From Bacillus ectoiniformans (GTDB taxonomy: Bacteria > Bacillota > Bacilli > Bacillales > Domibacillaceae), in the NCBI RefSeq assembly GCF_016908875.1, contig NZ_JAFBES010000001.1:124001-188000 (forward strand): 64,000 nt of DNA, in the 5' to 3' direction. Positions 62,846 through 64,000 of the stretch are shown here, one piece after another. Within the stretch, counting starts at the first letter, position 1. The number at the start of each line of letters is the position of its first letter. The notes below the pieces were generated by a model. That model saw nothing but the letters and a program-made list of their open reading frames with translations. It made no database searches and was not told the DNA's origin. The position numbers were made by a program, and so were the translations under genes.

Positions 62846-63285
62846 GCATTCATAATCTGGCTGTCTAATTTCTCGGCTGCACCTAAATCATATGTTTTCT
62901 CATATTTTGGTTCACCAGTAATTTTTGATCCGTAAAACATGATGTCCCGTATCTCGGTAATTTTCATTTCAATTACCGCTCCTTTAAATGGAACGTCAGG
63001 AATTTTTTCTTCGAGCACTTGGCACTTTCCATGTATAGCATATGTAGATTCATTGGCGATTAAATTAATGGCACAGACTGGGTTTTCTTTTATGTTCTCA
63101 ACGATGCGTGAACGACTCTCTGCAGCAAAACGAATGGTTTCTTCATCGCTCGCCCAAATCCATGAAAGCGCGTGAAGAGCCGGTCCTTTTGTTTCGTTAT
63201 CTACTGTTGCCAATGTAACGAGCCTTTCAGCTTGCAGAGCCTCAAATAAATCTGGAATAAGTTGCGGTTCAATACGGTTGGCCAA
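62830..63285 (-). CDS. Pyridoxamine 5'-phosphate oxidase-like flavin-binding protein
   Basis: 151 residues from the TTG at 63285 (GGAGG seven bases upstream); the in-frame ATG at 63291 is too close to the ribosome site. LVTLATVDNETKGPALHALSWIW and RIVENIKENPVCAINLIA belong to the split-barrel FMN-binding fold. Substrate and reaction unknown. Stop lies inside the downstream terminator. Confidence 0.85.
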   Translation of the reverse strand: MANRIEPQLIPDLFEALQAERLVTLATVDNETKGPALHALSWIWASDEETIRFAAESRSRIVENIKENPVCAINLIANESTYAIHGKCQVLEEKIPDVPFKGAVIEMKITEIRDIMFYGSKITGEPKYEKTYDLGAAEKLDSQIMNALKRA

Positions 63286-63444
63286 AGTCATCCCTCCTTT
63301 TGTCATTATTATACATCATTTTTTGTAAACAATGCGACTAATATGCCGTTGAACAGCTCTAAATATTCTCTGATCTATATTGTAAATGGGATGTTTTAGT
63401 TTCTCGTGCTATACTAAGAAATAAAGGGGATAAGGAGGTTAATT

Positions 63445-63648
63445 ATGAGAGTCAAATGTATTTTATGCGATAAAATTGATAAATTGGATGATAATTTATT
63501 GGAAGCGAAACGGTTAAGAAATCGGCCGATTCATACCTATACATGCCCGTCTTGCAAAGAGCGAATTACCGAAAAGACAGAACAGCGAATTGCGTCAGGC
63601 AAATTTCACGTGTACCGTTCAGGAAAACAAAAGGAACTTCTCACGTGA
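63445..63648 (+). CDS. ylaI: YlaI family zinc-ribbon protein
   Basis: 67 residues, with two CxxC pairs (CILC and CPSC) forming a probable zinc ribbon. DUF2197 family, with a Lys/Arg-rich C-terminus. Start follows AAGGAGG. Gene order ylaI-ylaJ-ylaK matches B. subtilis. The stop overlaps the next gene's GTG by four bases. Confidence 0.92.
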   Translation: MRVKCILCDKIDKLDDNLLEAKRLRNRPIHTYTCPSCKERITEKTEQRIASGKFHVYRSGKQKELLT

Positions 63649-64000
63649 TTCAAAAATCCTTAGTGACAGGATTAATTACCGGATTGCTTTTAGGCTTCTT
63701 GTTAAAAATCATTGAAAGCGAGACCGGCAAAGCTGTTTATACATTATTATTAAATGTGGACTTTATTCCTTTGATCGGAAATATCGTGTGGCCCGAGTGG
63801 ATTGAATTTTCCTTTCATCTGCTCGTTTCATTTGCCATTAGCTTTAGTTATTTTTATTTGCTTTCAAACGTCACTCCTGCTGCAAGACGTCCTTTAGTGA
63901 CTGCTTTACTTTTAACACTGCCGGCTGTGCTTCTCTACTTCCCGCTTAGTTACTTAGCCATCAAGCCCGTGCCGGACTTAATGGATCAATCAGCTTTTAT
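63645..64000 (+). CDS. Predicted small membrane protein (truncated by window edge)
   Basis: A GTG at 63645 overlaps the ylaI stop (GTGA) and opens a frame of at least 118 codons to the window edge. Hydrophobic segments at about residues 5-22, 52-72 and 82-100 predict three or more helices; LLSNVTPAARRPLV forms a loop. I do not recognise the family; it is not obviously YlaH. Confidence 0.7.
   Translation, partial: MIQKSLVTGLITGLLLGFLLKIIESETGKAVYTLLLNVDFIPLIGNIVWPEWIEFSFHLLVSFAISFSYFYLLSNVTPAARRPLVTALLLTLPAVLLYFPLSYLAIKPVPDLMDQSAF

Overview
This 64-kb window is chromosomal DNA from an endospore-forming member of the Bacillaceae, related to Bacillus subtilis but not that species. The evidence is near-complete synteny with the B. 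subtilis ileS-divIVA-ylm-sigG-sigE-spoIIGA-ftsZA-dcw-ylb-cta-pycA-ftsW-yla region, the sporulation genes (spoIIGA, sigE, sigG, spoVD, spoVE, ylbJ, ylaJ), a meso-diaminopimelate-type MurE, bacillithiol synthesis (bshC) and a caa3-type oxidase. Most genes lie on the minus strand. I see no insertion sequence, prophage, CRISPR array, tRNA or rRNA.

Layout. 1-2174: the 5' two-thirds of ileS with its T-box leader and promoter. 2177-6202: divIVA, ylmH, ylmG, sepF, ylmE, ylmD, ylmC. 6321-8944: sigG, sigE, spoIIGA, with a sigma-F promoter before sigG and a long-spacer Spo0A-type promoter before spoIIGA. 8945-9830: a long non-coding gap with four phased TTCTTTTC repeats, a 17-bp inverted repeat and three tandem copies of a ~120-bp structured repeat abutting the ftsZ stop codon. 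9831-27383: the division and cell-wall cluster (mraZ, rsmH, ftsL, pbpB, spoVD, murE, mraY, murD, spoVE, murG, murB, divIB, ftsA, ftsZ), transcribed right to left, with internal promoters and terminators and a MraZ-type operator in front. 27624-37747: bshC, a ketopantoate reductase homologue, ylbP, an enoyl-CoA hydratase-like gene, rpmF-ylbN, a second array of the structured repeat, ylbM, ylbL, ylbK, ylbJ and a 46-codon gene. 37793-45483: coaD, rsmD with a structured upstream region (candidate ylbH leader), ylbG, ylbF, ylbE, ylbD, ylbC and several poorly known genes. 45536-53460: caa3 oxidase genes ctaC-F, assembly factors ctaG and a ctaM-like gene, and heme A synthesis genes ctaA/ctaB. 53507-64000: pycA, ftsW, ylaN, ylaL, an HD-GYP gene, ylaK, ylaJ, a flavin-binding protein, ylaI and a truncated membrane protein.

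How the genes work together. The mur, mraY and murG genes make lipid II. PBP2B with FtsW and SpoVD with SpoVE are two transpeptidase/SEDS pairs, for division and for spore cortex. FtsZ, FtsA, SepF, DivIVA, DivIB and FtsL build and place the septum. SpoIIGA, pro-sigma-E and sigma-G run compartment-specific transcription after asymmetric division. The cta genes provide oxidase subunits, heme O/A and assembly factors.

Compared with B. subtilis as I remember it, ylmA, ylxW/ylxX/sbp, bpr, gerR, ylbB and the ylaM glutaminase gene are absent from their usual places; an enoyl-CoA hydratase-like gene and an HD-GYP gene occupy two of the slots. The most unusual element is the structured repeat: at least five copies plus one partial copy at two sites 23 kb apart, in opposite orientation, with compensatory changes in the stems and terminal arms that look exchanged between copies.
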